64,000 nucleotides of DNA from Natronosalvus rutilus. Its GTDB lineage: Archaea; Halobacteriota; Halobacteria; Halobacteriales; Natrialbaceae. Shown here one piece after another: positions 9,007-17,684 of this stretch (the first letter of the stretch is position 1; every line of letters begins with the position of its first letter). The stretch is from assembly GCF_024204665.1 (NCBI RefSeq), contig NZ_CP100355.1, positions 1,531,451 through 1,595,450 on the forward strand. Reading direction: 5' to 3'. The translations under genes and the position numbers were made by a program. The notes under the pieces were generated by a model that was given only the letters and a program-made list of their open reading frames with translations, was not told the origin of the DNA and did no database searches.

Positions 9007-9194
9007 GCGAACACAAGTCCAAACAGCCCTGTGGGAGCACTCGATGCTCGATTCAACGAGATCGATTTCTTCCAGAAATCTTCTGTATCCACCTCGTTGT
9101 TCTCACTCTGCAAGTCCGCGACCAGTGCTCCAGATCATCGCGACGACCTGGCCGTTGTTTAAACTGTTCAACTTGACAGCACTAATTTAAACGA

Positions 9195-9200
9195 GGAGGT
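9195..9200 (+). promoter_or_regulatory. Shine-Dalgarno sequence deciding the lipoprotein start
   Basis: GGAGGT stands 7 nt before GTG 9208 but 13 nt before the in-frame ATG 9214, so GTG 9208 is preferred. Strong Shine-Dalgarno sites are uncommon before first genes in haloarchaea. Confidence 0.55.
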
Positions 9201-9207
9201 ATAGTAC

Positions 9208-9729
9208 GTGGATATGAATCGGCGAAACGTCCTCGTCAAATTCGTTGTTGCCTGTTCTATTCCGTTTAGTGGCTGTCTCAGTGAATCCTCCAACGAGCCC
9301 AGTGGATCGACTAACCCAGAAACCGATCAGAACGGTTCAGCAGACGAAACGCCCGAAGGTCGAGTAGATTCTGTATTTATCGAGAATCTTAGTGAAACTG
9401 AAGTACGGGTGGAAGTTGTTGTCCACAAGGAAAATGGTGACGAGATACTAGCCAATGCGTACAGAATTCCTGGAAGGACTGGAATAGAAATACCGGCGGT
9501 CGGTATAGAGGGAGAAGAGTACGACGTTTCTGTGCAGTATGACGGTGTCCAGGAAGAAGACGAGTGGTCTGTAAAAGACACATGCATCCACGAAAACGAA
9601 TCGACAGACCAATCAATACTCATAAAAGAAGACGAAGCTCTGGCAGTATTTACAGAAGGATGTGACGAGAAATCCACCGGAATTCGGGCGGGTGTAGATT
9701 ACTTCGACCACGAAAAATATATTATTTAG
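9208..9729 (+). CDS. Predicted Tat-type lipoprotein, function unknown
   Basis: This 173-residue protein has the N-terminus MDMNRRNVLVKF, a short hydrophobic stretch and the lipobox FSGC (Cys23), followed by a Ser/Asn/Thr/Asp linker. That is the layout of a haloarchaeal secreted lipoprotein. The domain from about 53 onward is beta-rich (VFIENLSETEVRVEVVVHKENG) and contains two cysteines (TCIHEN and EGCDEK) that may form a disulfide. It resembles the small beta-sandwich lipoproteins common in haloarchaea. The gene and its flanks are visibly more AT-rich than their neighbours, which suggests recent acquisition or relaxed selection. Confidence 0.75.
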   Translation: MDMNRRNVLVKFVVACSIPFSGCLSESSNEPSGSTNPETDQNGSADETPEGRVDSVFIENLSETEVRVEVVVHKENGDEILANAYRIPGRTGIEIPAVGIEGEEYDVSVQYDGVQEEDEWSVKDTCIHENESTDQSILIKEDEALAVFTEGCDEKSTGIRAGVDYFDHEKYII

Positions 9730-9922
9730 CCGATCAGGATCAGCGTCTCCGGGCTCGTTCCGCTGTTTTATCTAGCTCGACCACATATCACATATTTACC
9801 CTAACGCTGCTGTTCGATACTCTTCACGTAACTCGAGTCCACGCCACGTTCCACTTCGCGACGGTCAATCCGCAAACTCGAGCGAGCAACATCCATTTGT
9901 ACAATCGACGAATACTACGCGT

Positions 9923-10996
9923 ATGGACGAACTCGGCAAAGCCGACCGGGAATTCTTCGACGAGTACCTCTACCCCAACCTGGGTGCCGAGCGCGAGGAT
10001 GTGCAACTCGCACCGCAACACGGCGTCGACTTCGGCGTCGTCGACGTCGGCGGCACCGCCGTGGCGATGGCGACCGATCCCGTCTTCCTCATGCCCTCGC
10101 TGGGCTTCGAACGGGCGGCGTGGTTCGCCTTCCACATCCTCTTCAGCGACGTGGCCGTCTCGGGGCTCGAGCCAGCGTACCTGAGCGTCGACTTCAACCT
10201 CCCGCCGGAGATCACCGACGAGCAGTTCGCGACCGTCTGGGAGACGTTCGACCGGGAGGCACGCGACCTGGGCGTCGCCGTCGTGACGGGCCACACTGCT
10301 CGCTACGCCGGGTGCAACTACCCGATGGTTGGGGGCGCGACCGTCGTCGCCGTCGGAGATCACGACGATCTGATTTGTCCGGACGGTGCTCAACCGGGCG
10401 ACCGCGTCCTGGTGACGAAGGGGCCAGCCATCGAGACGACCGGCTTGCTGGCGATTCAGTACGAGTCCCTGCTCGCAGAGCGGATGGACCCCGACGCGCT
10501 CGAGGCCGCGAAAGACCGCTACTACGACATGAGCCCCATCCGGGAGGCGATGCTCGCGGCCGAGGTCGGCGGCGACACCGTGACGGCGATGCACGACGCG
10601 ACCGAGGGCGGCGTCTACGGCGGCCTGTTCGAAATGGCCCGCTCGGCAGGAGTCGGGATGCGGATTGACCGCGACCGCGTGCCGATCATGCCCGGCGTCC
10701 GCGAGACCTGCGAAGCTGTCGGCGTCGATCCGTGGATCTCGATCAGCGAGGGGACGCTGCTCGCGACGGTCGACCCCGAGGGCGTCGACGACGTGCTCGA
10801 GGCGCTCGAGGTCGAGGGAATCCCGGCGGCGGTCGTCGGCGAGGTCACGGACGGCGAGGGCGTGGTCGTCGACGGGGTGTCGATCGACCACCCCGGGACG
10901 GACCCATTCTGGGGGACTTTCGAGCGGTTGGGCGAAGAGGCCTCGAGCGGGGATGAATCGGGGGCAGGAGACGCGAACGGAGGCGACGACCGATGA
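9923..10996 (+). CDS. AIR synthase-related (HypE/PurM superfamily) protein, paralogue 2
   Basis: This 357-residue paralogue of the 7960-9006 protein has the same landmarks: [13 protein letters not shown] with [12 protein letters not shown] and [17 protein letters not shown]. It overlaps thiD by 4 nt (ATGA), so the two are translationally coupled. ThiL, the thiamine-phosphate kinase, also belongs to this superfamily, and the coupling with thiD raises the possibility of a role in thiamine metabolism. However, the MHDxTEGG form is closer to HypE. The C-terminal 25 residues are a Gly/Asp/Ser tail with no catalytic cysteine. The functional link is inference. Confidence 0.85.
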   Translation: MDELGKADREFFDEYLYPNLGAEREDVQLAPQHGVDFGVVDVGGTAVAMATDPVFLMPSLGFERAAWFAFHILFSDVAVSGLEPAYLSVDFNLPPEITDEQFATVWETFDREARDLGVAVVTGHTARYAGCNYPMVGGATVVAVGDHDDLICPDGAQPGDRVLVTKGPAIETTGLLAIQYESLLAERMDPDALEAAKDRYYDMSPIREAMLAAEVGGDTVTAMHDATEGGVYGGLFEMARSAGVGMRIDRDRVPIMPGVRETCEAVGVDPWISISEGTLLATVDPEGVDDVLEALEVEGIPAAVVGEVTDGEGVVVDGVSIDHPGTDPFWGTFERLGEEASSGDESGAGDANGGDDR

Positions 10997-11796
10997 TCGC
11001 GCCCACTCCCGAGACGCCACCCGTCGCCCTCACCATCGCGGGCAGCGACTCCGGCGGCGGGGCCGGCATCCAGGCCGACCTGAAGACGATGGCCGCCCAC
11101 GGCGTCTTCGGCACGAGCGCGATCACCGCCGTCACCGCCCAGCACACCCGTGGCGTTGACTCGAGTTTCGTCCTCCCGCTTGAGGAAATCGAGGCCCAGA
11201 TTCGGGCCGTCCTGGACGACTTTGACGTTCGTGCGGTGAAGACGGGGATGCTCGCGACCGCCGACGTCGTCGACCTGGTGACCGAGCACGCGGCCGACCT
11301 CGAGGCGCCACTCGTCGTGGATCCGGTCATGGTCGCCACCTCGGGCGACCGACTGCTCGACGCCGACGCGGAGTCTGCCTACCGAGATCTGTTCGCCCAG
11401 GCGACGCTCGTCACGCCCAATGCCGACGAGGCGAGCGTCCTGACGGGGATCGACGTCGAGAGTCACGACGCGGCACGCGACGCCGGACAGGCGCTCCTCG
11501 AGACCGGCACCGACGCTGTGCTGGTGAAAGGCGGCCACGTCCCCGGCAAGACGGTTCGGGATCTCCTCTGTACCGACGACGGGATCACGGCGATCGACCA
11601 CCCGCGAATCGACACGGAGGCGACCCACGGCTCCGGGTGTACCCTCTCCGCTGCGATCGCGTCGAACCTGGCTCGAGGCGAGGGCCTCGAGGCGGCCGTC
11701 GAGGGTGGAATCAAGTTCGTCGAGGCCGCGCTGACTCGCTACGCCGACGTGGGTCGCGGAGCGGGTGCGGTGAACCCGACTGCGGTACGCGAGTGA
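10993..11796 (+). CDS. thiD: Hydroxymethylpyrimidine/phosphomethylpyrimidine kinase
   Basis: This 267-residue ribokinase-fold enzyme begins with [22 protein letters not shown], the ThiD signature. It also carries [27 protein letters not shown] and the catalytic anion-hole and base motif [12 protein letters not shown] (about 210). It phosphorylates HMP and HMP-phosphate for thiamine diphosphate synthesis. It lacks the ThiN (thiamine-phosphate synthase) domain fused to ThiD in many archaea, ending at VNPTAVRE soon after the kinase domain, so ThiE or ThiN must be supplied elsewhere. It starts inside the AIR-synthase-like gene (ATGA overlap). Confidence 0.95.
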   Translation: MIAPTPETPPVALTIAGSDSGGGAGIQADLKTMAAHGVFGTSAITAVTAQHTRGVDSSFVLPLEEIEAQIRAVLDDFDVRAVKTGMLATADVVDLVTEHAADLEAPLVVDPVMVATSGDRLLDADAESAYRDLFAQATLVTPNADEASVLTGIDVESHDAARDAGQALLETGTDAVLVKGGHVPGKTVRDLLCTDDGITAIDHPRIDTEATHGSGCTLSAAIASNLARGEGLEAAVEGGIKFVEAALTRYADVGRGAGAVNPTAVRE

Positions 11797-12047
11797 GTCT
11801 CGGGCGAAGCGCGGTCGAGGAGACTGGCTCGAGGGGCCGATGACTGGCGTCTGGCGTCTGATGTCCAATGGACGGTATCCGTCTCGAGTCACGTCGAGAG
11901 CCCGGGTCGACTGCTGCTGGCGTGCGACAGCCGAAATCACGGCGGGCGTTTGTTTAATCGGTTGTTAGACCAGTTTGAACAGTTGCTCACCGCACAACTG
12001 TGGAATATTACGTCGATAGTAATGGCTTGATTCGGCGGTGCAACGGT

Positions 12048-13307
12048 ATGGGAAAATGGCAACGCCGTTCCTTCCTCGCAACTGGTGCAGCACTGTCGAT
12101 GGGCGTCGGACTCGCCTCGAGCGGGGCGGGAGACGCCGATGACAGTGACGGAACCTCCAGCGTCAATGCAGCACTCGATACGGACCTCCCGGACCCGACA
12201 CGCCGACCGAACCCTACTATGAACGAAGACTGGGCAACCTACCGCGGCGACGCGGGACAGACCAGGTGCATCGTCGACGGACACGACTTCGATGGGGACG
12301 CACTCGTCCCCGTCTGGTCGGCCGACCACGACGGCTCGGTCGCCGTCGCCGACGACACGGTGTACACCTCGACCGCCGACGGCGTCGTCGCACTGGACGC
12401 CGAGGACGGGACGCTCGTCTGGGAGAACCTGGACATCCTCGCGCACGACCCCGCGGTCGCCGCCGACGTGGTCTGTCTGACCACCGACGAGGGCGTCGTG
12501 GCGCTCGACCGATCCGACGGAACCGTCCGCTGGGAGGCGTCCTTCGACCCGGCGGACTCGGTCACCCGTCACGCGGTTGCCTACGACGCCGCGTTTGTGG
12601 TCGTCGACGGAACCCTTTACGCCCTCGAGGTCGACGACGGCTCGATTCGGTGGGAACGGGAGTCGATCACGCTCGAGTCGCCCGTCGGCCCGGAGGGGTC
12701 GTTCGAGTTCTCGAGGGCCCCCGCTGCGGCGAACGGCGTCGTCTACGCTGCGACCCATCGGACCGTGCTCGCGCTGGAGCCCGAAACCGGGGACGAAGTG
12801 TGGCGAAACGAGGAGGTCTACCAGGACGTCGAGAGCCCAATCCACGCGAACGCGAGCGCGGTCGTCGTCGACTGGTGGTCCGATATCGACCAGGGCGTGC
12901 ACGATGTGAAGACGGGCGAGGTGAAGGGCGTCATCACGTCGGAGACGGACCACGAGATCACGCTCGGCGAGGACGTGTACATCACCGGCGACTCCTTCAA
13001 CCTCTATGGCGGCTCCGTCGAGGCGTGTGAGCGCGAGTGGGAAGTCCCCTGTGCGTACAACATCGGACAGGCCGTTATCTGCGGCGAGACCATCTACGTC
13101 TACTTCGGACAGGCCAGGGGGGACCGAGGCGACTACGACCAGGAACTCGTCGCCCTGGACAAGAACGACGGAACCGAGAAGTGGGCAATTTCGAAAAACG
13201 ATGCCCCGGTCGGGTACGTTCGGGCGATCAGCGGCAACACGCTGTACGTCGACCACGACGGGGAACTGGTCGCGTTCAGAGAGGGTGCGTCCGACGACGG
13301 TTGCTGA
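12048..13307 (+). CDS. Secreted PQQ-binding-like beta-propeller protein
   Basis: The 419-residue protein starts at ATG 12048, giving MGKWQRRSFLATGAALSMG, a twin-arginine signal peptide ending near residue 28. The earlier in-frame GTG at 12000 would bury the signal. After a linker the chain is a series of propeller blades with the WSADHDGSVAVADDTVY, ALDAEDGTLVWE, ALDRSDGTVRWE, ALEPETGDEVWR and ALDKNDGTEKWA pattern typical of PQQ-like/BamB-like repeats. No dehydrogenase active-site residues were recognised, so it is more likely a binding or scaffold protein than a quinoprotein dehydrogenase. No lipobox cysteine is present. Confidence 0.85.
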   Translation: MGKWQRRSFLATGAALSMGVGLASSGAGDADDSDGTSSVNAALDTDLPDPTRRPNPTMNEDWATYRGDAGQTRCIVDGHDFDGDALVPVWSADHDGSVAVADDTVYTSTADGVVALDAEDGTLVWENLDILAHDPAVAADVVCLTTDEGVVALDRSDGTVRWEASFDPADSVTRHAVAYDAAFVVVDGTLYALEVDDGSIRWERESITLESPVGPEGSFEFSRAPAAANGVVYAATHRTVLALEPETGDEVWRNEEVYQDVESPIHANASAVVVDWWSDIDQGVHDVKTGEVKGVITSETDHEITLGEDVYITGDSFNLYGGSVEACEREWEVPCAYNIGQAVICGETIYVYFGQARGDRGDYDQELVALDKNDGTEKWAISKNDAPVGYVRAISGNTLYVDHDGELVAFREGASDDGC

Positions 13308-13474
13308 GACCTCGAGAATCCGTTTTCCACCTCCAGAGCCGGCTCGTCAGCAATTTCATCGATCCTGACCCCGATCCCGACTTGTCAACGAATCCTTCGA
13401 CCCCGATTCCGACTTCACTCTCTCCTCGAGCGAACCGCCGACGTATATCTGTCTGGCGCTCCTGTCTCAAGACG

Positions 13475-13840
13475 ATGCCGGAGAGTCCGTTCGACGTCGA
13501 GATTCGCATTGGAGAGATCGTTCGCGCGGAGTCGTTTCCCGAGGCGCGAAAGCCGCACATGACGAAATTGTGGATCGACCTCGGTTCCGATTCCGATTCC
13601 GATTCCGACACCAGTGACGACCTCGTTCGCTCGGCCGGCCAGCACGACTACCACTACGATCCCGAGGAACTGATCGGTCGCCGGGTTCTTTGTGCGACGA
13701 ACCTCGGAAGCGTTCGCATCGCCGGGTTCAAATCTGAGGTCCTCACCGTGGGCGTTCCGAGCGATGAGGGCTACCCGGTGCTCGTGACTCCCGACTCCGA
13801 AGTCGACGCGGACGTGCCAGTTGGCGGCATCCTCTACTGA
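13475..13840 (+). CDS. tRNA-binding domain protein, CsaA-like
   Basis: The 121-residue protein starts at ATG 13475 (MPESPFDVEIRIGEIVRAE). The motif FPEARKPHMTKLWIDLG, followed by GRRVLCATNLGSVRIAGFKSEVL and the C-terminal VPVGGILY, matches the OB-fold tRNA-binding domain of CsaA, a dimeric chaperone-like protein. A stretch of alternating Asp/Ser (residues about 44-51, GSDSDSDSDT) plus a short polar segment enlarges a loop compared with bacterial CsaA. RNA or protein binding is inferred from the family. Confidence 0.8.
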   Translation: MPESPFDVEIRIGEIVRAESFPEARKPHMTKLWIDLGSDSDSDSDTSDDLVRSAGQHDYHYDPEELIGRRVLCATNLGSVRIAGFKSEVLTVGVPSDEGYPVLVTPDSEVDADVPVGGILY

Positions 13841-13947
13841 CGCTCGAGCCCATCGGTCGAACGGGGGGCGTACGAACGGGAAGCGGGAAGTGAGAACGGG
13901 GAGCCGCCTGGCACAGCATTATGGTTCGGGGCGTGATAGCTCGGAAC

Positions 13948-14988
13948 ATGGACGCCGCACGACTCCACGAGTACACGGACGACATGGCGGACGCGCTCTC
14001 GATCGACGAGATCGACGCGCCCACGGCAGACGGGCCGCACGACGTCATCATCGAGGTGACGGGTGCCGGCTGGTGCCAGACGGACAACCACATCGTCGAG
14101 GGCATGTGGACCGACTACGTCGAGCAGACGTTGCCGATGACCCTCGGCCACGAGAACGCCGGAATCGTGTCCGAAATCGGCGATGAGGTCCAGGTCGTCG
14201 AGGAAGGAGACCCGGTCATCTGCCACCCTGTCCAGACCTGTGGCACCTGTCGCCCGTGTCGCCTCGGCGAGGACATGTACTGCGAGAACTCGGCCTTCAA
14301 CGGGCTCACGACCGACGGGGGCTTCGCGGAGTACCTCGAGACGTCCGACCGCGCCGTCATCCCGCTCCCGGCTGGCGTCGACCCCGCGGAGATCGCGCCG
14401 CACGCCGACGCGGGCATCACGGCCTACCACGCCGCGAAGAAGGCCGCCGACGAACTCGTCCCCGGCGACACCGCCGTCGTCATCGGGATCGGCGGGCTTG
14501 GCCACATCGGCGTCCAGTGCCTGCAAGCGATGTCAGCCGCGACCGTCGTCGCCGTGGACGTGAAGGAGGAGGCGCTCGAGCTGGCCCGCGACCTCGGCGT
14601 CGACGAGACGATCGACTCGAGCGAGGCGGACGTCACTGACGTCGTCGCCTCGATCACCGACGAGGTCGGCGCACGGCAGGTCCTCGACTTCGTCGGTCGC
14701 GACGACACGACGGCCCTGGCCCCCGACATCACGGCTGCCGGCGGAGACCACCACATTGTCGGCTACGGCGGTCACGTCCACGAACCCGCCCAGGCGCTGG
14801 TCAACGGCGAGTTCTCCTTCCGGGGCAACCTCGTCGGGACCTACCCCGAACTCCAGGAACTCGTCGCGCTCGTCGACCGCGGCGACGTGTCGCTTCACAC
14901 CGAACACTACGATCTCGAGGAGATCAACACGGTCGCCGAACGCCTCGAGCACGGCGAAATCGAGGGTCGGGCGGTGATCTCGCCGTGA
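13948..14988 (+). CDS. Zinc-dependent NAD(P)+ alcohol dehydrogenase
   Basis: The 346-residue medium-chain dehydrogenase starts at ATG 13948 (MDAARLHEYTDD). Catalytic zinc ligands are visible in GWCQTDNH and GHENAGIV. The structural zinc lobe has four cysteines in CGTCRPCRLGEDMYC (about 95-108). The cofactor-binding GIGGLGHIGVQ (about 178) is followed by an acidic VDVKEE, which favours NAD+ over NADP+. Likely substrates are short alcohols or aldehydes; the sequence does not decide this. It is a single gene with no visible operon partner. Confidence 0.92.
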   Translation: MDAARLHEYTDDMADALSIDEIDAPTADGPHDVIIEVTGAGWCQTDNHIVEGMWTDYVEQTLPMTLGHENAGIVSEIGDEVQVVEEGDPVICHPVQTCGTCRPCRLGEDMYCENSAFNGLTTDGGFAEYLETSDRAVIPLPAGVDPAEIAPHADAGITAYHAAKKAADELVPGDTAVVIGIGGLGHIGVQCLQAMSAATVVAVDVKEEALELARDLGVDETIDSSEADVTDVVASITDEVGARQVLDFVGRDDTTALAPDITAAGGDHHIVGYGGHVHEPAQALVNGEFSFRGNLVGTYPELQELVALVDRGDVSLHTEHYDLEEINTVAERLEHGEIEGRAVISP

Positions 14989-15090
14989 TCGCTCGCGCGG
15001 TGGCGACTCGTTCTCTCGCCCTCGAGCGCGCGGCTGTACATTCGGACCGAGGAGGGAAACCCTGATACTGCTATCGCCTAATCGTCACGC

Positions 15091-15534
15091 ATGGGAACCG
15101 AGTGGACCGACCGGATCGTCAGCGAGCGCATGACCGTCGACCGGGAGTTCTCGACGCGGGTCCAGAGCTCGCGCTTTTCGAGCCAGGAGTGGAGCCTGAT
15201 CATGACCGCGACCGAGTTCGAGATCGAGAACCCCGAAGATCCCGAAACCGCGCGGATGGTCGCCAACACCGACAAGATCGACCAGATCCTGCCGGAACTC
15301 GAGAACGTCCGCTCCCAGGTCGGCGCGATGGGCGGCGCCCCGGGGGGTAGCAACGACTCCGGCGGCGGGGTCATCGATTCGATCAAGGGTGCGCTCGGGA
15401 TAGGCGGCGGTGGCTCTCACGACGCCGAGCGCGAGGCCGCCGAGGCGCTCACCCAGGAGTACGCCGAGGAACTGCAGTCCCGCCTCGAGGAGAACGGTCG
15501 CTGGGAAGGGATCTGTGCGACTGCGGCGGAGTGA
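15091..15534 (+). CDS. DUF5799 family haloarchaeal protein
   Basis: This 147-residue protein starts MGTEWTDRIVSERMTVDREF and contains FSSQEWSLIMTATEFEIENP, which I recognise as the haloarchaeal DUF5799 family. The middle has a Gly/Ser-rich flexible segment (GGAPGGSNDSGGG, GIGGGGSHD) followed by an acidic helix. No function is known. The upstream DNA has no clear operon partner, and the start is the first ATG after the previous gene. Confidence 0.72.
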   Translation: MGTEWTDRIVSERMTVDREFSTRVQSSRFSSQEWSLIMTATEFEIENPEDPETARMVANTDKIDQILPELENVRSQVGAMGGAPGGSNDSGGGVIDSIKGALGIGGGGSHDAEREAAEALTQEYAEELQSRLEENGRWEGICATAAE

Positions 15535-15603
15535 CGCCGCTCGAGTGCTTCGCTTCAGCTCGCGCGTCGCTCCGTCGCCTGGTGTGCACGACGCTCCGTC
15601 GCC

Positions 15604-15747
15604 TCAATCGCCCGCGTGAAACAGTGTCCGCTCGCTCGACTCGTAGATGTTGATCAGTTCGATTATCAGTTCGTCGTAGGACTCGTCTTCGATCCGCAGG
15701 GCGTCCAGTCGCTCGATCGTCTCCTCGTCGAGTTCGACCTGGGGCAT
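15604..15747 (-). CDS. 47-residue DUF7557-like small protein
   Basis: Read directly from the complement: ATG at 15747, TGA at 15604-15606, giving MPQVELDEETIERLDALR, then a helical acidic stretch and the end LFHAGD. The N-terminus (VELDEETIERLDALR) resembles the short ribbon-helix-helix-like haloarchaeal proteins often annotated DUF7557. Length, acidity and codon pattern are typical of a real haloarchaeal gene. It is convergent with the DUF5799 gene (69 nt between stops) and divergent from the DUF7545-like gene. A DNA-binding or antitoxin-like role is possible but not shown. Confidence 0.7.
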   Translation of the reverse strand: MPQVELDEETIERLDALRIEDESYDELIIELINIYESSERTLFHAGD

Positions 15748-15816
15748 GGTCGACGGTTAGACGCCGACGGCAATAAAGGCACAGTACCTTTAAGGTTGCC
15801 CGCCAAGGGCCAGTCG

Positions 15817-16104
15817 ATGACAGACGACATCGAGACGACCACGTTTTCGATCGAAGCCGACGACGACGCCGACGAGGTCACGCTCCCGACCGGCCTGGTC
15901 GACCTCCTCGCGGAGGAGGGCCAGGGCGAGGCCGAGACCGTCGCGGACATCACCCTGCTCTCCTTTGCGAGCCGCGCCCACCACCTCGTCCACCACGGCG
16001 AGGATCCGGGCGAGGACCTCGAGGCCCAGGAGGAACGCGTCATGGACCTCTTCGAAGAGCGCTTCGGCGTCTCGTTCGCGGAAGCGACGGGCCACCACCA
16101 CTGA
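15817..16104 (+). CDS. DUF7545-like small acidic protein
   Basis: The 95-residue protein starts at ATG 15817 (MTDDIETTTFSIEADDD). The in-frame extension back to 15616 crosses the divergent small gene and is not used. It is strongly acidic and ends in GHHH. The region FASRAHHLVHHGEDPGEDLEAQEERVMDLFEERFG looks like two helices. It is a conserved haloarchaeal hypothetical family as far as I recognise it. The histidine-rich segments could bind a metal, which is only a suggestion. Confidence 0.68.
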   Translation: MTDDIETTTFSIEADDDADEVTLPTGLVDLLAEEGQGEAETVADITLLSFASRAHHLVHHGEDPGEDLEAQEERVMDLFEERFGVSFAEATGHHH

Positions 16105-16326
16105 GCGTCGACGCTCGAGTCGGTTTCCGCACCACTCGACGGGTTCGCGTTACCCCGCCGACTCGAGCAGTTCTCGCGTTTTCGTCGCCGACTCGAGCGA
16201 CGTCACCATCGGGCTGCGACTATCGGTCGTTGGCCGGTGGTTGCCGTTCGCCGGTGACGGTCGCACGCTGGTGGCCGCTCGGAGTCAATGCGAGCGAGTA
16301 CCACGGACTACACTCTCGCGCTCGCC

Positions 16327-16356
16327 CGTAAACCCAAGAGTTAAATCTGGTTTACG
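16327..16356 (+). promoter_or_regulatory. BirA-type biotin operator enclosing the bioY TATA box
   Basis: CGTAAACC (16327-16334) and GGTTTACG (16349-16356) form a perfect 8-bp inverted repeat separated by 14 nt. GTAAACC...GGTTTAC is the core of the BirA operator known from enterobacterial bio genes. The spacer contains the TATA-like AGTTAAAT, whose centre is about 27 nt before ATG 16370, so a bound repressor would cover the promoter. Its position directly before bioY makes biotin-dependent repression very likely. Confidence 0.75.
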
Positions 16357-16369
16357 AGTGGGTCGAAGT

Positions 16370-16951
16370 ATGGCTACGTCCACCGAAAACGTCGACCTCG
16401 TCGACGGCGACGTCGTGCGCTCGCTCGCTCGAGCCGCCCTGCTGGCGGCGTTGATCGGCGCGAGCGCGTATGTATCGATCCCGCTGCCGGTCTCGCCCGT
16501 TCCCTTCACGCTTCAGGTATTGTTCGTCTTCCTCGCGGGGCTGGTACTCGGACCCGTGTGGGGAGCCGTCTCCATGCTCCTGTATCTCGCCGCCGGAGCG
16601 GTCGGCGTTCCCGTCTTTGCCGGGGGCGTGGGCGGCGTCGGCCACCTGTTCGGGAACACCGGGGGCTACCTTTGGTCGTACCCCATCGCGGCGTTCGTGA
16701 TCGGCCTCGTCGTCCACCGCCGCTGGCGACCTCGAGACCCTGCGGCGGTTCAAAAGACGACACTCGCCGCCGCGCTGCTGGTCGGCCTCGCCACCATCTA
16801 CGGCCTCGGCGTTCCGTGGCTCGCCTGGGTTCAGGATCTCTCGCTCGCCGAAGCGGCCATCCTCGGCATGGCGTACTACGTCCCTCTCGACCTCGTGAAA
16901 CTCGTTGCCGCGATCGCCATCGCTCGGAGCGACCGGCTCCCCGTCACCTGA
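16370..16951 (+). CDS. bioY: BioY, substrate-binding subunit of biotin ECF transporter
   Basis: The 193-residue protein starts at ATG 16370, leaderless behind the BirA-like operator. It has about six hydrophobic helices. The BioY signature is clear: the first helix has ALIGASAYVSIPLPVSPVPFTLQ, followed by LAGLVLGPVWGA and LLYLAAGAVGVPVFAGGVGG, then GGYLWSYPIAAFVIG. BioY binds biotin in the membrane and works with the ATPase and transmembrane subunits encoded by the next two genes. Spacing to bioM is 6 nt. Since the ECF-type genes are adjacent and no other S-component is present, the module is probably dedicated to biotin. Confidence 0.95.
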   Translation: MATSTENVDLVDGDVVRSLARAALLAALIGASAYVSIPLPVSPVPFTLQVLFVFLAGLVLGPVWGAVSMLLYLAAGAVGVPVFAGGVGGVGHLFGNTGGYLWSYPIAAFVIGLVVHRRWRPRDPAAVQKTTLAAALLVGLATIYGLGVPWLAWVQDLSLAEAAILGMAYYVPLDLVKLVAAIAIARSDRLPVT

Positions 16952-16957
16952 TCGGCG

Positions 16958-17680
16958 ATGATCGAATTTCGAGCCGTCAGCTACGAAATCGAGGACGTCT
17001 CCGTTCTCGAGTCCATCTCCTGCTTGTTCGCGGACGACGAGTTCGTCGTCCTCGCGGGCGCGAACGGGAGCGGGAAGACGACGCTCCTGCGTCACTGCAA
17101 CGGCCTGCTGACGCCGACGGCGGGATCGGTTCTCGTCGACGGCACGCCGGTCGCCGACGACCTCGTGGCGGCTCGGACGGCGGTCGGAATGGTCTTCCAG
17201 CACCCGCGAGACCAGTTTGTCGCCGCCACGGTCGGGGCGGACATCGCGTTCGGGCCCGAGAACCTCGGCCTCGAGCGGGCCGAAATCGATCGCCGCGTCG
17301 CGGACGCGCTCGCGGCCGTCCGCCTCGAGGGTCGCGAAACCGACCGAATCGACACCCTCTCCGGGGGCGAACAGTCACGGGTTGCCATCGCCGGCGCGCT
17401 CGCGATGGAGCCAACTCACCTCGTCCTCGACGAACCGTTCACCGGCCTCGACGAGCCCGCCCGAACGGCCGTCCTCGAGCGCCTGGCTGGCCTCTCCCGA
17501 CAGGGAACTGGGATTGTCCTCGCGACTCACGACCTGCGGGACGTGCTCGCGTTGGCCGACCGGGTCGTCGTCGTGGACGACGGCCGCGTCGGGTTCGACG
17601 GAACCCCGGAGGCGGCCCGCGAGTCGCTCGAGGACTTCGACGTACACGTCCCCGAGCCGACGCGACGTGCCAGCGGCTGA
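16958..17680 (+). CDS. bioM: BioM, ATP-binding subunit of biotin ECF transporter
   Basis: The 240-residue ABC ATPase has Walker A GANGSGKTTLLRH (about 31-43), Q-loop FQHPRDQFVAATV, signature LSGGEQSR (about 134), Walker B HLVLDEPFTGLD and H-loop ATHD. The Q-loop and following FGPENLG are typical of cobalt/nickel/biotin ECF ATPases. It lies 6 nt after bioY and is followed by bioN with GTG 17685. In the complex it energises uptake by BioY through BioN. Confidence 0.95.
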   Translation: MIEFRAVSYEIEDVSVLESISCLFADDEFVVLAGANGSGKTTLLRHCNGLLTPTAGSVLVDGTPVADDLVAARTAVGMVFQHPRDQFVAATVGADIAFGPENLGLERAEIDRRVADALAAVRLEGRETDRIDTLSGGEQSRVAIAGALAMEPTHLVLDEPFTGLDEPARTAVLERLAGLSRQGTGIVLATHDLRDVLALADRVVVVDDGRVGFDGTPEAARESLEDFDVHVPEPTRRASG

Positions 17681-17684
17681 ATCC

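Noticed and set aside
10615-11940. 441-codon frame antisense to the AIR paralogue and thiD
   Set aside because: Arg/Ser/Gly-rich composition with no motifs; thiD on the other strand is unambiguous.
12000-12047. GTG 12000 as start of the PQQ-propeller protein
   Set aside because: It would add 16 residues in front of a clear twin-arginine signal peptide beginning at ATG 12048.
13715-13740. GGGTTCAAATC resembling a tRNA T-loop
   Set aside because: It lies inside the CsaA-like coding frame and has no flanking cloverleaf.
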